NCBI GenBank assembly: GCA_951394045.1
Contig: OX595992.1
Span: 1,240,001 to 1,304,000, forward strand
Direction of reading: 5' to 3'
DNA: 64,000 bases
Source: Nitzschia sp. DOCU1
Taxonomy: Eukaryota > Bacillariophyta > Bacillariophyceae > Bacillariales > Bacillariaceae
Shown here: positions 38,402 through 49,962 of the stretch, piece after piece
Numbering within the stretch: position 1 is the first letter of the stretch
How the letters are laid out: every line of letters begins with the position of its first letter
Notes under the pieces: generated by a model
What the model was told of the DNA's origin: nothing
The model's database searches: none
Seen by the model: only the letters and a program-made list of their open reading frames with translations
Program-made: the position numbers and the translations under genes

Positions 38402-40170
38402 ATGTGGAGATCGAGAACAATGTGCAAGAATATCTTGCAGCTGGCATGGCTATTGCTTCTAGTGAGCTCGTCGGTAGTCGGTTCGAAATTACTACCCCAG
38501 TCGCAAACTAGCCTTTTGAGAGACTGTGGTGTTGCCAAAACCAGCGTATCGACTCTGGCATTTCTTCCCTGGCCACGTCGTGTCGAATCCAATGGAGTTT
38601 GGGATCGTCTTCGTGGGGGGTCTGATGACGAAGAAGAAGAGGAAGACGACGGAGAAGTCGAAGAAGAAGGAGTCATGGACAAGGTCATTAGCTTGACGCA
38701 AACCACCATTCTTCCTTACACGAAAAAAGCAGTGTTGGTGCTTGCGACGTATACTAAAAAGGTTTCCATCGCGACGGTCAAAGCCATTCAACGTGCTATT
38801 CAAGCGGGCATGGAAGGAGAAACGGCCGACGAAGACGAGGAAGAAGGATCCGTTTCCATAGTCGAAAGGGTGGTGGCAACCATACAACGAATGGTAAAAG
38901 CAGCATTTACCTTTCCCGACGAGGAAGAAAGCGAGGCTAGTGACGAAGAAGACGAAGCGGAAGTAGCAGTGCAAGAAGAAGAAGATGCTGCTGCCCCTGA
39001 TGAGGAGGCGCCGGCAGAAGTGGCCGTCGAAAAGCCCGCCAAGAAGAAATCCAAAAAATCCAAATCTGCGACTCCTAGCAAACCGTCAGATTTTGGAGCA
39101 TATTTAGCCAGTGCCTATGGCATTCAAGACAAACGAGGAGATTCTGGTGGTGCTGTAGTTCTCGGAGGATCCTTCCTTACGGCAATGCAAGAAGCCAGGG
39201 CACAAGCTCGCTTGTTGGTGGTCTTGTTACCAGCCGAAAAGCCAAGCAAGAAGTCTGCTGGGAGCAAGGAGGCTATTGCCATTGAGAGTATCTTGAGCGA
39301 GGAAGTGGGAGAAGCTGCCAACAAGAAAGCTCGGTCCAAGGGTGAGGATACAGGTTCCTTTCTAGTGTGGAGCGCCAAGGTAGGATCGTCCGAGGCTACA
39401 ACTGCCATCAAGGCTCTCAAAGTCAAGCAACAGTCTGGGAAAGGAGGAAAGAAGCCAACGTTGGTAATTGTATACCCGGCCATGGTAAGCACAAAATGCA
39501 GCCGACAGTCGTACGGGGTGGTGCCAGCATCTAACATTGTGCTGCTTTACAGGCTATCGATTCTGCTACTGGACAGCCAAAGCTGGTTGCCAAGATTGTG
39601 GGTCAGCATCATTGCAACCCGCCACCGGATTCCACTTCAATGGCCACTTGGTTGGAAATGTTGCGGAAACGACACGCGAAGCACTATGTTGCCATGCAAA
39701 AAGTGGTAAAGGAGCTGCAATACCTCAAAGAGCGTAAGGAGGGGTACGCCGAGAGCCAAAAGACGGACAAGGAACGGCAAAAGCAAGAGAAGGAAGAAGA
39801 GGAGAAACGTCTTGCAGCAGAAAAGGCGGAAGAAGAACGTCTGGAGGCGCTCGAAACTAGGAGAAAAGAGCTTAAAGAAAATTTGCCGGAAGAGGCCAAG
39901 GGCAACGATGCCAAAAAGATTGCGCTCCGTTTTACGGATGGTCGCTCTGGACAAAGGCGTTTCGAGCCCACGCAATCATTGGCAGATGTGTTCAATTGGG
40001 TTGATGCCATGTTCGAAATTGAGCGAGAAAAGGTTGTATTGACTACAATGAACGGAAAGCAAACGTTGACATGGGATGACAACGAAAAGAATCTAGAAGA
40101 AGCTGGCGTTACAAGAAGCACAGGCTTTCGAGTCTCCGTTAAGGAGACCGAAGAGAAAGGTGACGAGTGA
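38402..40170 (+). CDS. UAS-UBX domain protein with signal peptide (FAF/UBXD8-like)
   Basis: Two exons, 38402-39484 and 39553-40170, with a 68-bp intron, give 566 residues. After a signal peptide (LQLAWLLLLVSSSVVGS) comes a 40-residue basic/Ser stretch, then long Glu/Asp- and Lys-rich linkers. A UAS thioredoxin-like domain follows (FGAYLASAYG; FLTAMQEARAQARLLVVLL). A Glu/Lys coiled coil (QKQEKEEEEKRLAAEKAEEE) precedes the C-terminal UBX domain (IALRFTDGRSGQRRFEPTQS; DVFNWVDAMF). UBX domains bind Cdc48/p97. In diatoms a second, ERAD-like Cdc48 machinery (SELMA) imports proteins across the periplastidal membrane, and a signal peptide without Phe at the cleavage site fits that compartment. A conventional ER UBXD8 is the alternative. 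Confidence 0.82.
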
Positions 40171-40282
40171 ATCTAGCTATGGGGTCAGAGTATGGCATTT
40201 CTTTGTCTACAGAATGTGCTTTCCAACCTTGGAGACGCCTGAAAGGGAACGGCGGGGAATTGTGTGTGAGCTGTCGAATTCG

Positions 40283-41519
40283 TCATGTTACAGAGGCGTT
40301 GCTTGGCGACATACCTTCGGCTTTCATGAATTCTTCCCGCAAACTGTAAATATACTGCATCACCTCGATCTCAATCGGTGTCAGAGCAAGAGTGTTGAAG
40401 AAGTCTACGTGGAGCACCACTCGCTCTTGCGTTGGGTGCTCATTCATGGTTTCATGTTCGTACGTTGTATCGTAAAGTAAACATTCACCTTCTTTCCATC
40501 GGCGGGTCTCCGGTCCTACTCGAATCCATGCCTTTTCTCCTTCGGGAACATGGATTCCCATCTGGCAGGTCAACCTAGAGATCACAGACTTAGTTTGGGT
40601 GGACGTTGAAGCCAAGAAGTCAAAGGAACATACTACTCTAGACGTACCACATGTTGTTCCCATCACTGTGCAACGGAATACCCGAGTTTGGTTGTTGTCG
40701 ATTAAAGCCAGCAATTCGCCCCGCGAGGGGAACAGTTTCCAAAATCTTTGTCGTTGTGGGACAGAGATGATACGGAAAGTCTGGGATACGATGGCCATTA
40801 TAGAACAGGACCAGAGTTTGCCATCCACTTTCGTAGTTCATCGATGTAACGGATTGAAATCTATCCTTCTTGTCTGCAATCAAGGCGTGATACTCCTCCT
40901 TGATCGTCTGGTAGTTCTCGCTCAAAAGCTTGCAAAGTTTCACCGTGTTCGGGTCATGGAATGGTTTTGTCTCGCCCAGGCCTGGCATATAGGCATGAAT
41001 CTCGTTATGTGGTCGAAATGGATCCTGGATGATGGAATCCTCAAGCGGCAAGTTTGGATCTAACGTATGTCGAACCATACCAGCAACTCGTTCCAATTGC
41101 TCGTCGCGAACATTAGAAAATCTTGAACTGATCAACGAAGGCATTAGCTCCCAGAAAGGGTCCATTCCTTCTGGTGGGATCGGGGCAGAAGCTACAGCGC
41201 GTCCAATACAAGTCGATGCTGCCCTGTTGGCAAGTTGTTCCAACAAAGCATCTTGTTCTGACCTGACAAACGGCCGGTTGGCAGATCCCTCCTTCTTCGG
41301 TTTGTCCTCCAACGAGTCGACCAGTCGATTCCCTTTCTTTCCCTTTTTACCAGAATTTTTTGTCGACGAGCTTCCTCCCCCACTACCGAATCCTTTCGCA
41401 TACACCGATGTTCCGATTGTACTGGCCACATATGTTGCAGGGCGCGACGTTGGAAAAATGAAGCCCTCGATTCCGTCGAGTGCAAACAGTGATGCCAACA
41501 AGAAAATCTTCATCGACAT
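40283..41519 (-). CDS. Aspartyl/asparaginyl beta-hydroxylase family, plastid-type leader
   Basis: Two exons, 41519-40648 and 40574-40283, with a 73-bp GT-AG intron that splits a Trp codon (MW|LTCQ), give 387 residues. The N-terminus is a signal peptide ending ALDGIEG, followed by FIFPTSRP, that is, Phe at the predicted cleavage site as in stromal proteins. The catalytic domain carries IPLHSDGNNMW, then QMGIHVPEGEKAWIRVG, RRWKEGECLLYD and YEHETMNEHPTQERVVL. These are the iron-binding His residues and 2OG-binding Arg of the Asp_Arg_Hydrox family. The protein target is unknown. Plastid location is inferred from the leader. It lies tail-to-tail with the UBX gene, 112 bp apart. Confidence 0.82.
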
Positions 41520-42447
41520 CTTCAAAGACAATTGGGTTCTTCTTCAGATAGAATATTTCTAGAACGGAATTCAGTTTGCCGATATTTCTCCAGGTATTTT
41601 TCGTTTGATGAACAGAAATGTTGTCATCAAAAACAGAAAGAAGAAGGAAAAGCCGCGGTTTGGTTGATGTTGACGATGTGAAGGGTTCGTTGGTCTCAAG
41701 TGACGGCCGATGGCCCCAAGCATCGCCGTCTGTCAAAGTCGGGTTCCTATGCCGAAGGATTAAATTTCAATCAGACTAGTCGTGGATCTTTTTGAATGAC
41801 GTACGTGCATGACGAGCTGTCTCCTCTCGCTCGTCACTGACGATCTATCGTCTCGGCGGCTTCGCAATTCACTAACGATTGGACGAGGGAATCAATACCC
41901 TCAGGATCCTAGTTCTCGTCCTGTGAATAACCTAGCTACATGTGTCGTTGAGGTGGTCGAGAAGAGATTGATTTGCGATAAAACACACAACTCTGAACCG
42001 AAACAAGCGATCATTCGGCAGGTCCAAGAAGACTACCTGCTGCCGGCCCTATAGCCCTGCATTTCTTCTGTGATTCATTTCCTGAATCAAACCGGCGAGG
42101 CAAAGGTGGAAGAAAAATGAATTCTCGGACAGCTAGAGCGGCAACTCCCACTGTCTACTCTCTTTAGAGTACTGCAGCTTTCTTATGACACACGACACTT
42201 ACGGCCGCTGTGGTATTCTTTTCCACCTCGTAATCATGGCCGGCGGGAAATATTGGAATGCAGCCCACCAAGGTTTGCGGTTCTTGTTGAGCGGCATGAA
42301 CAGAAAAGACTCTTGGTCGAAAATCAAGAGACTTGGAATATTCGAGTGAACTCGCATAGAATATTCAAATAAAACGAAAATGTAGGGCAAAAGCTCTACT
42401 AGTAGACAACGGTTTAATCTAACAGTGTATTATTTGGCGTAGACTTT
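41520..42447. other. Intergenic region (928 bp)
   Basis: Between two minus-strand genes; it holds the promoter of the hydroxylase and the 3' end of the PRK gene. No convincing gene; a small plus-strand frame near 41810-42050 has no recognisable features. Confidence 0.35.
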
Positions 42448-43635
42448 TTATGCGGCGGCGGCAGCGGCTTGCTTGGCCTTCTTGGCGGCAGCGGTCTTCT
42501 TCTCGTAGATGTCTCGGATGGCAAAGGCAGCAAGCGTTTGCATCAAACCAGTTCCGTTGTTGGAACCGGGGGCATCAGCGAGGGCAAGCATGGCTTGCGT
42601 GAGTTCTCCGTAGAACTTTGTCTTGGTGTTGCTGAGGGCAGATTCGACGTAGACAAGCTCTTGGAGGTTGTCGAAGCTTCCGTCCATGGTGACGGTTTGG
42701 CAGGCAGCACCGAAGTAGTCCATCGGTCCGTAGGAAAGCTTGATTCCTGGAGCAGGAGCAGAGAATTTGGATGGAGCAGGAGTCCACTCAATCTTCGAGC
42801 CCTCGTCGAAGAGGTAAGTGGGGATGAAGTCCGGAACACCTTCCTTTTGGATGCAGTTGACCTTGAGGGTCTTCTTGTCCTCGGGGTCAAGGTCAGTTGG
42901 GAGAACCTCGATGATCATGTCAGCAAGCTTCTTTTGGGGGTCAATGTAAGCATCGAAGTCGGGTTTGCGGGCTTCGATCGAGGCCAAGATGGATTCCAAA
43001 GAGTGTCCACGTTCTTCCATATCGCGTTGAATCTTCCAGTTAAGCTTGACTTCAGGGGAGATATCAAGGTACAAAGTGAAGTCGAGGAGGCTTAGAACAC
43101 GAGCGTCGTGCATGGGGTGAAGACCCTCGAAGATAATGATGGGGGTGGGTTCGATGGTTTCGGGTGTGTCGAGGGTTCCGTTAACGTGGTTGTAGATGGG
43201 CTTGGAAATGGTCTTTCCTTCCTTGAGGGCCTTGACTTGTTCGTACATCAAGTCAAAGTTGTTTTCAAGGGGGTTCAAGGCGGTCAAACCGGTCACCTTG
43301 CGGCCGTTACGGTCGTTAAGGTGGTAGTCGTCAAGGCAAATGACGGTGGTGAGGTCGGACACCAAAGTGTTGGTCTCCCATCCTCCATTTCCGAAACCAC
43401 CACCAAGAGGTCCAACAACGTCACCTCCAAAGATGCTGGTAAGACGACGCATGAAAGTGGACTTTCCGCAACCGGAGTCAGCGGCGACACCAATAATAAT
43501 GGGGGTTTGGCCATCCTTCAAGGCCATTTGAAGGCTGCTGGACGAGGAGGGTCCAGCAACATTTCGCGGCATGAAAGCCGTAGGGGCGAAGGCGGCAACA
43601 GAGCCGAAGGTCAAGAAGGTGAGAGAGATCTTCAT
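42448..43635 (-). CDS. PRK: Phosphoribulokinase, plastid
   Basis: 395 residues, single exon. It phosphorylates ribulose-5-phosphate to ribulose-1,5-bisphosphate in the Calvin cycle, in the plastid stroma. The N-terminus (MKISLTFLTFGSVAAFAPTAF) is a textbook diatom bipartite leader with AFAP at the cleavage site. The P-loop GVAADSGCGKST spans residues 49-60. Further hallmarks are TTVICLDDYH, the substrate segment LNPLENNFDLMYEQ and IYNHVNGTLDTPE, and the Walker-B-like IIIFEGLHPM. A Cys sits in the P-loop and another in VICLDDYH, the pair whose oxidation regulates plant PRK. The C-terminus ends in an Ala/Lys-rich tail. A short intergenic promoter lies upstream. Confidence 0.96.
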   Translation of the reverse strand: MKISLTFLTFGSVAAFAPTAFMPRNVAGPSSSSSLQMALKDGQTPIIIGVAADSGCGKSTFMRRLTSIFGGDVVGPLGGGFGNGGWETNTLVSDLTTVICLDDYHLNDRNGRKVTGLTALNPLENNFDLMYEQVKALKEGKTISKPIYNHVNGTLDTPETIEPTPIIIFEGLHPMHDARVLSLLDFTLYLDISPEVKLNWKIQRDMEERGHSLESILASIEARKPDFDAYIDPQKKLADMIIEVLPTDLDPEDKKTLKVNCIQKEGVPDFIPTYLFDEGSKIEWTPAPSKFSAPAPGIKLSYGPMDYFGAACQTVTMDGSFDNLQELVYVESALSNTKTKFYGELTQAMLALADAPGSNNGTGLMQTLAAFAIRDIYEKKTAAAKKAKQAAAAAA

Positions 43636-45188
43636 GTTGCTAATCTTCGTACTAATGAAATTATGGCAATGTGTCGAGAGAAGGGAGGCTTCCTATTTTA
43701 TCCCTCGTGCGTGTTTCGCAAAAATGGTCGTCGATTACGTGTGTGCGTGTGGTGCGTGACATCGTACCGGGGGCAAATAGTGAATGGATACCGACGTGGT
43801 GTCGAAAGATACATTTCATGGTTACTTAGGCAGACTTACCGTATAAATAACGTTTGGAGTTAGCGCGGCAGAAAATTGAAAGATTCATTCAACTTTCTCG
43901 CTAAAATATAAATTTTGATATGTCGGATGGAACTCTTTAGCACTGACTTCTCTACACTCCGTCTGTACTACGCCAAACAAATCTTCAAAAGCCTCTGACA
44001 AGAATCGCTTGATAAAGTTTGGCGCCGAATCCCCACCGGCACGAAGATGGCTACGGGCATCGGCTCGCAGACGTGGCAAAAAGACACGTCCGCCCGCACT
44101 TTTTCGCTTCCTTGGCTGTGAACCTCCGATTATCCGAAAGCCATACGCATGTCGACGACCGAGGGCCATTCAGCGCTACGTCGGCAACAAGGCTCGACTG
44201 CAGCTGGCGTCGGCAACTAAGCCAGCTTGTCTTGCATAGAAACTCTGTCTTCTAGGGTTGTTCTGTACCAGGTACCACTTCTCGCCTAATACATGAACTC
44301 TTATCAAGAAAACAGATGATGGGGCGGGCTGCTTGGTGCCTGGTGGTGGTGGCAGCATGCCATAGGTCTCAAGTTTCATGCACGGCAACGAGGTATGAAG
44401 AAACAACTGCTTCACACAACATTCACTTCTAGCTACGATGTATTTTGTGAGATTGAGTGCAGCACAAGCCCGCCCTCCACCAGTGGCGATTTCGTACTAG
44501 TAGTACATCGTCGTTTTCTTCGATTCCCTTCATATTGTTCGTGTTGGTGTTCGGTACAGCACCACGGAGCTTCTCAAACCTGGCTCTGCTAATGCTCTTA
44601 TCTACAGAGCCGAAAGTTTGTAAATGAGAGTCGAACTTAGCACCACCGGTTCTTGACCTTTGGGCCTACTATCCCTTCTCTGCCCTCGAGTTGCGAAAAA
44701 AAGAATACAGTAGGCAATCCCGATCCGAAAACCGCAGCCAAGTGACATGTAGCACTCACGATATTGTACATACCGGTAGATATATGACCATGTACTGGAA
44801 TATATCGAAAGCGCTTCTTGAAGTTTTGGGCGCGCTCGGAGACCCATGCAGAATAAGCGTTATTTGAACCGGGTGACGGCTGTGTTTGAAATCTTTTACT
44901 ACGACTATTGGATCTATAAGACATAGATGTGACATTCATTCGACACCGAATTCCGACGTTGAACCGCATGTTTGGGCATTTTTCCAACTCGTCGTTCGTC
45001 AGTCGCGTCATTCCCATTATGCATGAGAACTCCGTTCCTACGAATTCTACGTGTGGTAGAGGACGAATGAATCTAACTCTCGTCGAAGAAGATCTATTTT
45101 GCGATAGTCGGCATTGTATCGAACTTCAAATTCGCCCACTCCCAAACCCAACAAGTGATTGGCATCACCATCACTCACATGTTGAAAA
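43636..45188. other. Intergenic region with motif TACCTGGTAC
   Basis: 1.55 kb. It holds the PRK promoter, the weak frame at 43885-44169, one minus-orientation copy of the 10-mer TACCTGGTAC (44265-44274), a near-copy of CTACCGGTAG at 44770, and the promoter of the membrane-protein gene. Nothing else is convincing. Confidence 0.35.
43885..44169 (-). CDS. Possible small basic protein, unrecognised
   Basis: A 94-residue frame with an ATG at 44169. It is Arg-rich at the start (RKRKSAGGRVFLPRLRADARS) and has an amphipathic helical second half (APNFIKRFLSEAFEDLFGVV). The composition is protein-like and faintly histone-fold-like, but no family is recognised. The frame could be chance in a GC-rich promoter region upstream of PRK. 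Confidence 0.25.
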   Translation of the reverse strand: MALGRRHAYGFRIIGGSQPRKRKSAGGRVFLPRLRADARSHLRAGGDSAPNFIKRFLSEAFEDLFGVVQTECREVSAKEFHPTYQNLYFSEKVE

Positions 45189-46869
45189 ATGCCGACCACC
45201 ATGGAGAGAGCTCGTGAATTTGACCACGTTTTGGACTTCAACTCTTTCTCATCAGAGGATGATTCGTCATCGGAGCATTCCCCCATGGCGTCGAGAGAAT
45301 CTTCCAATGCAGATCTCAAAGCCATGGTGGATTCCCAGCAACAGCAGCAGCAGACTGAAGATCTTAACAAGTCAATCAAGAAGCCGGCGTCGCTGCAAGA
45401 TCGTTCTAAGATTCCTAGCAGCTTCTACCTGTCTGTAGGCCTCATTATAACCGCTCACATATGCGGCAACATGTGGAGTCTACGGGTCCTTTACAATTGG
45501 GCCGAGTCCATGCGAGACGCCGGGAATATAACATTCGATACCTTGAATTACTTGAGAGACTTGACCAGCAAGGCATTGCATGGAAATGTTGACAATTGGC
45601 TGGAGTGTGGACAAGTAAGCATTTTTACCGCACTTGTTGGATCATTGCTTTATGTGCTTCTTATCGCGCCATTGCGAGCCGGCTTTTGGACGGGGCCAAG
45701 GTCGACGAAACACAAAATGCATCGCTATATGGGTTTAGCATACCTCATTCAATACTTTGCGGCATGGACGCAGTATCTATCAAATTACGAGGCAGCCAAG
45801 GACAGCTACCTGCCTCACTTTATCGCATTGAACGGTAGGTCCGCATTGGCTTTCTGATACAGTATCGTCGGCATCGGCTATATCCGCCAGTCCAGCGAAT
45901 AGCAGATGCACATATCACAATCTGACTTCTTTCTTGGTCCCCTCCCTGCCTGTGTATGGAACAGGTGTGATCCAGGGGTATTCGGCATACTTTTCTTTCA
46001 AGGTGCGTTGTTGATCCGGGTGTACGCACGCTAAACGGTCTCACCCTGTCAGCTGACATTCCCAATCGCTTTTCTTTCAAGGTACTCCCAGAGCTCGAGG
46101 ATCCCGGATACTATTCCGACAAGGCCGTGGCCTCTCGCAGCTTTGTACATGAAAATATCTTTTTTAGTATGATGGCGGTCTTTGGATCCATTTACTACAA
46201 TAAAGAATTCCGAATGGGACTCAAATCGCACTGGGCGGGTCAAGTGGTAGAAGGCATGTTTGTCTTTTTCCCATACATTCTTATTCGAACATGGTTCCCC
46301 ACCACCCGATTCAGCAACGCTGGTAAGGGTCGTATGGGACGAACAAAAAAGAATGAGCTCTTTTACGAGGTTGGCACCAAAATGGTCAAATTCTTTTATC
46401 TGTGGGCCAAGTACTTTTTGGGCTTTTTTGTCAACTTTCTGGTGTTTCTGGAAGCGCCGACACCGGCTCAGTGGAAGTTTCTACATGGAATGTACTTGCT
46501 GAACTTGGGAACGATCAGCATTGCCATCTTTTTACATACGCTTCGATTCAAAAAGGTCTTGCCTGCCAAACTGACCTTCTCCATCTACTTGTTGCAAATT
46601 TATGCGTAAGTAGGAATCCTTTGCTCGTCCGACATTTGGATGGCTCATTGACATGCTGACCCGTCTTTTCCTGCTCTTCCTTTACGTTATACAGTACCTT
46701 TTCTGCTATTCCCTTGGCGTATGATATGTTTGTCACCCACAAATGGTTGTGTGCCTTGTGTTTGTCCGGTATCCTGTTGAATCTCACACGAAGCCGAGCA
46801 CTCCATGGTGTATGGTGTTGCGCGGCCTTGTACTTGCTAAAGTTCCACAATGGCAATATTGCCTGGTAG
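45189..46869 (+). CDS. Multi-pass membrane protein, family unknown
   Basis: Four exons: 45189-45834, 45965-46002 (only 38 bp), 46082-46605 and 46695-46869. All junctions are GT-AG with matching phases, giving 460 residues. A soluble Ser/Gln-rich N-terminus (a run of six Gln near residue 50) is followed by about eight membrane spans, among them FYLSVGLIITAHICG, ALVGSLLYVLLIAPL, IFFSMMAVFGSIYY, LGFFVNFLVFLEAP and LCALCLSGILLNL. Conserved-looking loops include HKMHRYMGLAYLIQYF and WAGQVVEGMFVFFPYILIRT. I do not know a named family with this pattern; a transporter or membrane-bound enzyme is possible. Predicted splice sites support the model well. Confidence 0.78.
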
Positions 46870-47355
46870 GCTACCTCAAGCAGTGGTGATGATTTGGTTT
46901 GTGTCTCTCTGTGGTTTGTTGCACCGCGTTTGTCCGCCATGTTGGACGAATGATGAATGTGCAGTGTGTTGTTGTAGCTCCTTCTGTTAATTGTGTTACA
47001 AAGTTGTCCTGTTGACATGACTGACGAACGAATAGAAAACGTCCTCATCACCTGCTGATCATACATTATGGTGCTGAAAAGTGGGGTAGAGGTTGTACAA
47101 GATAGGAGTGTCGAGACGCCTTTCGCCGCAGAATCTTTCACACAGGTTTGCAGCTTAGGCGATGATTGATTTGTAGTCTTTGGGAAGTCCCTACTTTATT
47201 CTATAGGCCTTATACAACAACTCTAGAAACGACAACAACAACAACAACAACATTTTGCACAGTGATGTGTGCGGACACGGAGCATACAAACATATGACAT
47301 AAATTTGTTCAACACGCAGAAAATTAAATATAGCCATAGCAGCAGTGTGTTGCTA
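46870..47355. other. Intergenic region with (CAA)n microsatellite
   Basis: 486 bp between convergent genes. A run of CAA triplets at about 47227-47252 lies just past the 3' end of the DUF1336 gene. No gene seen. Confidence 0.4.
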
Positions 47356-49034
47356 CTAGAGGGGTCGCTCGACGACTCGCTTGCCGTCCTTTTCCTTGAA
47401 ATCAATATTCTTTAGCCGGACACCCCCAAACGCGCGTTCGGGCAAGTATTGCTCTTCGATACCTTCGAGCAAGAACATCATATCTACGACCAAAGTCTTG
47501 GTGTATCCAAGAACAAGTTTCACAATGCGTTGGGCCACCGGGTCACTGGCAATATCGACAATGATTTCAAAATAGTTGGGGCCACGAATGAAGTAGTGTT
47601 TGATTTTGCGGCCGAGAATGGTGGGTTTGCTGCCGACAGCTTTGCGGACGACAAAGTTTCCTTCGACAATGCGGGGGATGAGTTTGAAGGTCTTGAGCCG
47701 GAAATCATCCGACTCGCCAAAGATGAATCGATTCATCAATCGGCCAAACGGAGTGGTTGGGTGTTCAATCTCATCAAAGTTGTCAACTCCAAAGTAGGAA
47801 ACTTGATGGTACGTCTTGTCGCCTGGAACACAAAGATTGACAGCAAACACAAACGAGGGCAATTCCTTAATGCCGGTTTCGCGCTCCCGCTTCATCGCCT
47901 GCTGGATGCGTTCCTGAGGGTGCCCGCACAGTCCAGTATAGATTGCCTTCTCTGCCTGTACCATATCCACCGCTATTAAGTGAAAGGCGGCCTCTTCCGA
48001 CGGCACTTTGGCACGGTCATTGAGGTAGTTGGCACCTCGAACGTGAAAAGTCTCCGCGGCAGGTTCGGACCAGGCATCCAATCGAAGCGGCGAGGGATGA
48101 ATTCGAACATGCCTCGCACAGTCTTCATCGACTGGAGCAGTGGAAGCCCGATGCAAGACCGGCTTTTGAATGCCAGAAGTCACAGGTGATGGCGGCAAAG
48201 GAGCCACCGCCCGTTTCTGAGAGGACGAGGATCCACTCACAGTCGCGCTTCGATCCTTAATGCGAGACGGTCGAGGAACGGCGGGCGAAGCGGACCGAGT
48301 CGCCTTGAGCGGTGGTGACCGCGGTAATGCCATATTCTGCTTTTCCTTTGCTGCCTTTTCTACCAGCAGCGATTTCGTGAGTTCGGGCAACGCGATGACC
48401 GGTCGTCCTTCCAATACCGGATGTTTCGCGTCGGCAGTCGTTGCAATTCCAGTGGAAAGTTTGCGTCTGTGACAAACCGTGCTGGGAGAGGTGCTGCCAG
48501 CCTTCGGAAACGGTACCTGATCGTTCTTCTGAATTTGCTGGTGTTGAGCAGCGGCTGCAGCAGAAGACTCCGATGACTGTTCAGAGCACGAAGACTCGAC
48601 TAGGAAGGGAGAGTCGGAAGAAGCTTTCTGATGGACGGCACCGTCAGCGTCAAAGTCCTCTGCTGCCGAGGGGAAAGGGCAGGACGGTAATGAGCTCGGG
48701 TTACAAAGGAAATAATCCATTATGCCTTTGTAGTCCACCTCGATCGTCGTTTGCAAGACTACTCTTTTGTTGAAGAAGGTTTCCAAGTCCTGTAGGTTTC
48801 CAATTGGGCTATCACCAAACTTTATCCATCCGAAGCGCCGATAGGGCCCTTTCAGATAGTCTTCCGTTCGTGGCTCGTGCCAACGTTTTGTTTTTTGACG
48901 TTGGCTGTCGTGCAAGGAAAAAATTCAGCAAAATGGCTCCATCGCGTAGAGTCACTACCAATGTATACGTACAAACCGAAAAGCTCTTGTTTCGCATACG
49001 AGACATTTCGCGGGCTTTTTATCGCCGGATACAT
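47356..49034 (-). CDS. DUF1336 / EDR2 C-terminal domain protein
   Basis: The main exon (48904-47356) encodes most of the protein. Its N-terminus has no ATG, and a pyrimidine-rich acceptor at 48905 suggests an upstream exon. ATG at 49034 to 49000, then a 95-bp intron, joins in phase and gives about 527 residues; this exon is tentative. The N-terminal half is Ser/Pro/Ala-rich and disordered. The C-terminal half is the EDR2_C domain: FHVRGANYLNDRAKVPSEE, SFVFAVNLCVPGD, FGRLMNRFIFGESDDFR, YFIRGPNYFEIIVDI and LEGIEEQYLPE. Plant EDR2 proteins bind lipids through START and PH domains; neither is present here. The closing motif LPERAFGGVRL is intact. Confidence 0.82.
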
Positions 49035-49452
49035 CGCCGACTTGAAGGACGGATCCACCTCGAGCGTGGATATACTTAAATATATAGATATATTTAGATA
49101 TATACATCTAAGTACCGAAAGTTCTGTGGCAGTTCAACGCCTTTTTCTGCGACGTGACCAGGCGTGACGTTCCATCGGAACTCTAGTACCTGGTACGGTA
49201 TTTAGTGCGAAAGGTGAAATTAAATTTCCCGCCAAAACATGAATGGGACGACAATGTCGCAACGCCTTGGTTTCCGCTCTTGGTGCACCCATTCTGTTGT
49301 GGCAATTGTGAACAAGGCAAGCACTTATTGAAGACAATGTACAAAAGGTCCGAGCGGTCGCAAAGGTGCTAGCCCCGGCCCTGGATTAGATCGTGTCGAC
49401 ACAGAATCCTTTCTACCGAGACGTCTCGTAAGCGATACGTCGGTCGCTCGCC
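49035..49452. promoter_or_regulatory. Divergent intergenic region with motif TACCTGGTAC
   Basis: 418 bp between divergent genes. It has an A/T-rich stretch of TATA-like repeats (about 49073-49112) and the 10-mer TACCTGGTAC at 49187-49196. Confidence 0.4.
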
Positions 49453-49962
49453 ATGGGAAGTATCTTTAAATTTCTCCCGAGGACAGTACTTGTCGTCTTG
49501 TATTCCTGGGCATGCTGCGGTTTTTCATCCCAGACATTTGGACTACTGGGCCATCGCCGACGATTTTCGGAACTCAGCAATGACGTACCGTCCAAACATT
49601 CGATTCTGTCGTCGCCGTGGAATGATGGTCGTGAGACGAAATCCTCGGTTCCAACCACCACAAGCACTACTCGATTATACTCTAATAATGGCGACAACAA
49701 TGATGACGATTCACTTTCATTTCAATTCTTGGCAGTGGCCTTACCATTGGTAGGCATTGCTGCGCTTTGGCCACTTCTCGCCCTCTTTCGAGATATCAAT
49801 GATCCAACGAGTGGGTTTGATATCGACATGTTTATGGCGCTGAAAGGAATATTGGACAGTGGTACTGATGGAGCCAATAATATGAATGAAGGGAGTATCA
49901 TTGAATTGCCGCCATTGAGTCCGGCGGAACGATTGGTCGATGCCATCTTTGGACCGCCGTAA
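49453..49962 (+). CDS. Small single-pass membrane protein with plastid-type leader
   Basis: 169 residues from the ATG at 49453. A signal peptide (LPRTVLVVLYSWACCG) leads into FSSQTFGLLGHRRRF, so Phe lies at the likely cleavage point, followed by a Ser/Thr/Arg-rich transit stretch. The mature part has one membrane span (FLAVALPLVGIAALWPLLALF), then an acidic soluble tail with LPPLSPAERLVDAIFGPP. A thylakoid or inner envelope location is inferred. Family unknown. Confidence 0.65.
   Translation: MGSIFKFLPRTVLVVLYSWACCGFSSQTFGLLGHRRRFSELSNDVPSKHSILSSPWNDGRETKSSVPTTTSTTRLYSNNGDNNDDDSLSFQFLAVALPLVGIAALWPLLALFRDINDPTSGFDIDMFMALKGILDSGTDGANNMNEGSIIELPPLSPAERLVDAIFGPP

Noticed and set aside
42469..43095. 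208-residue plus-strand frame
   Set aside because: It is a shadow of the phosphoribulokinase gene on the minus strand.
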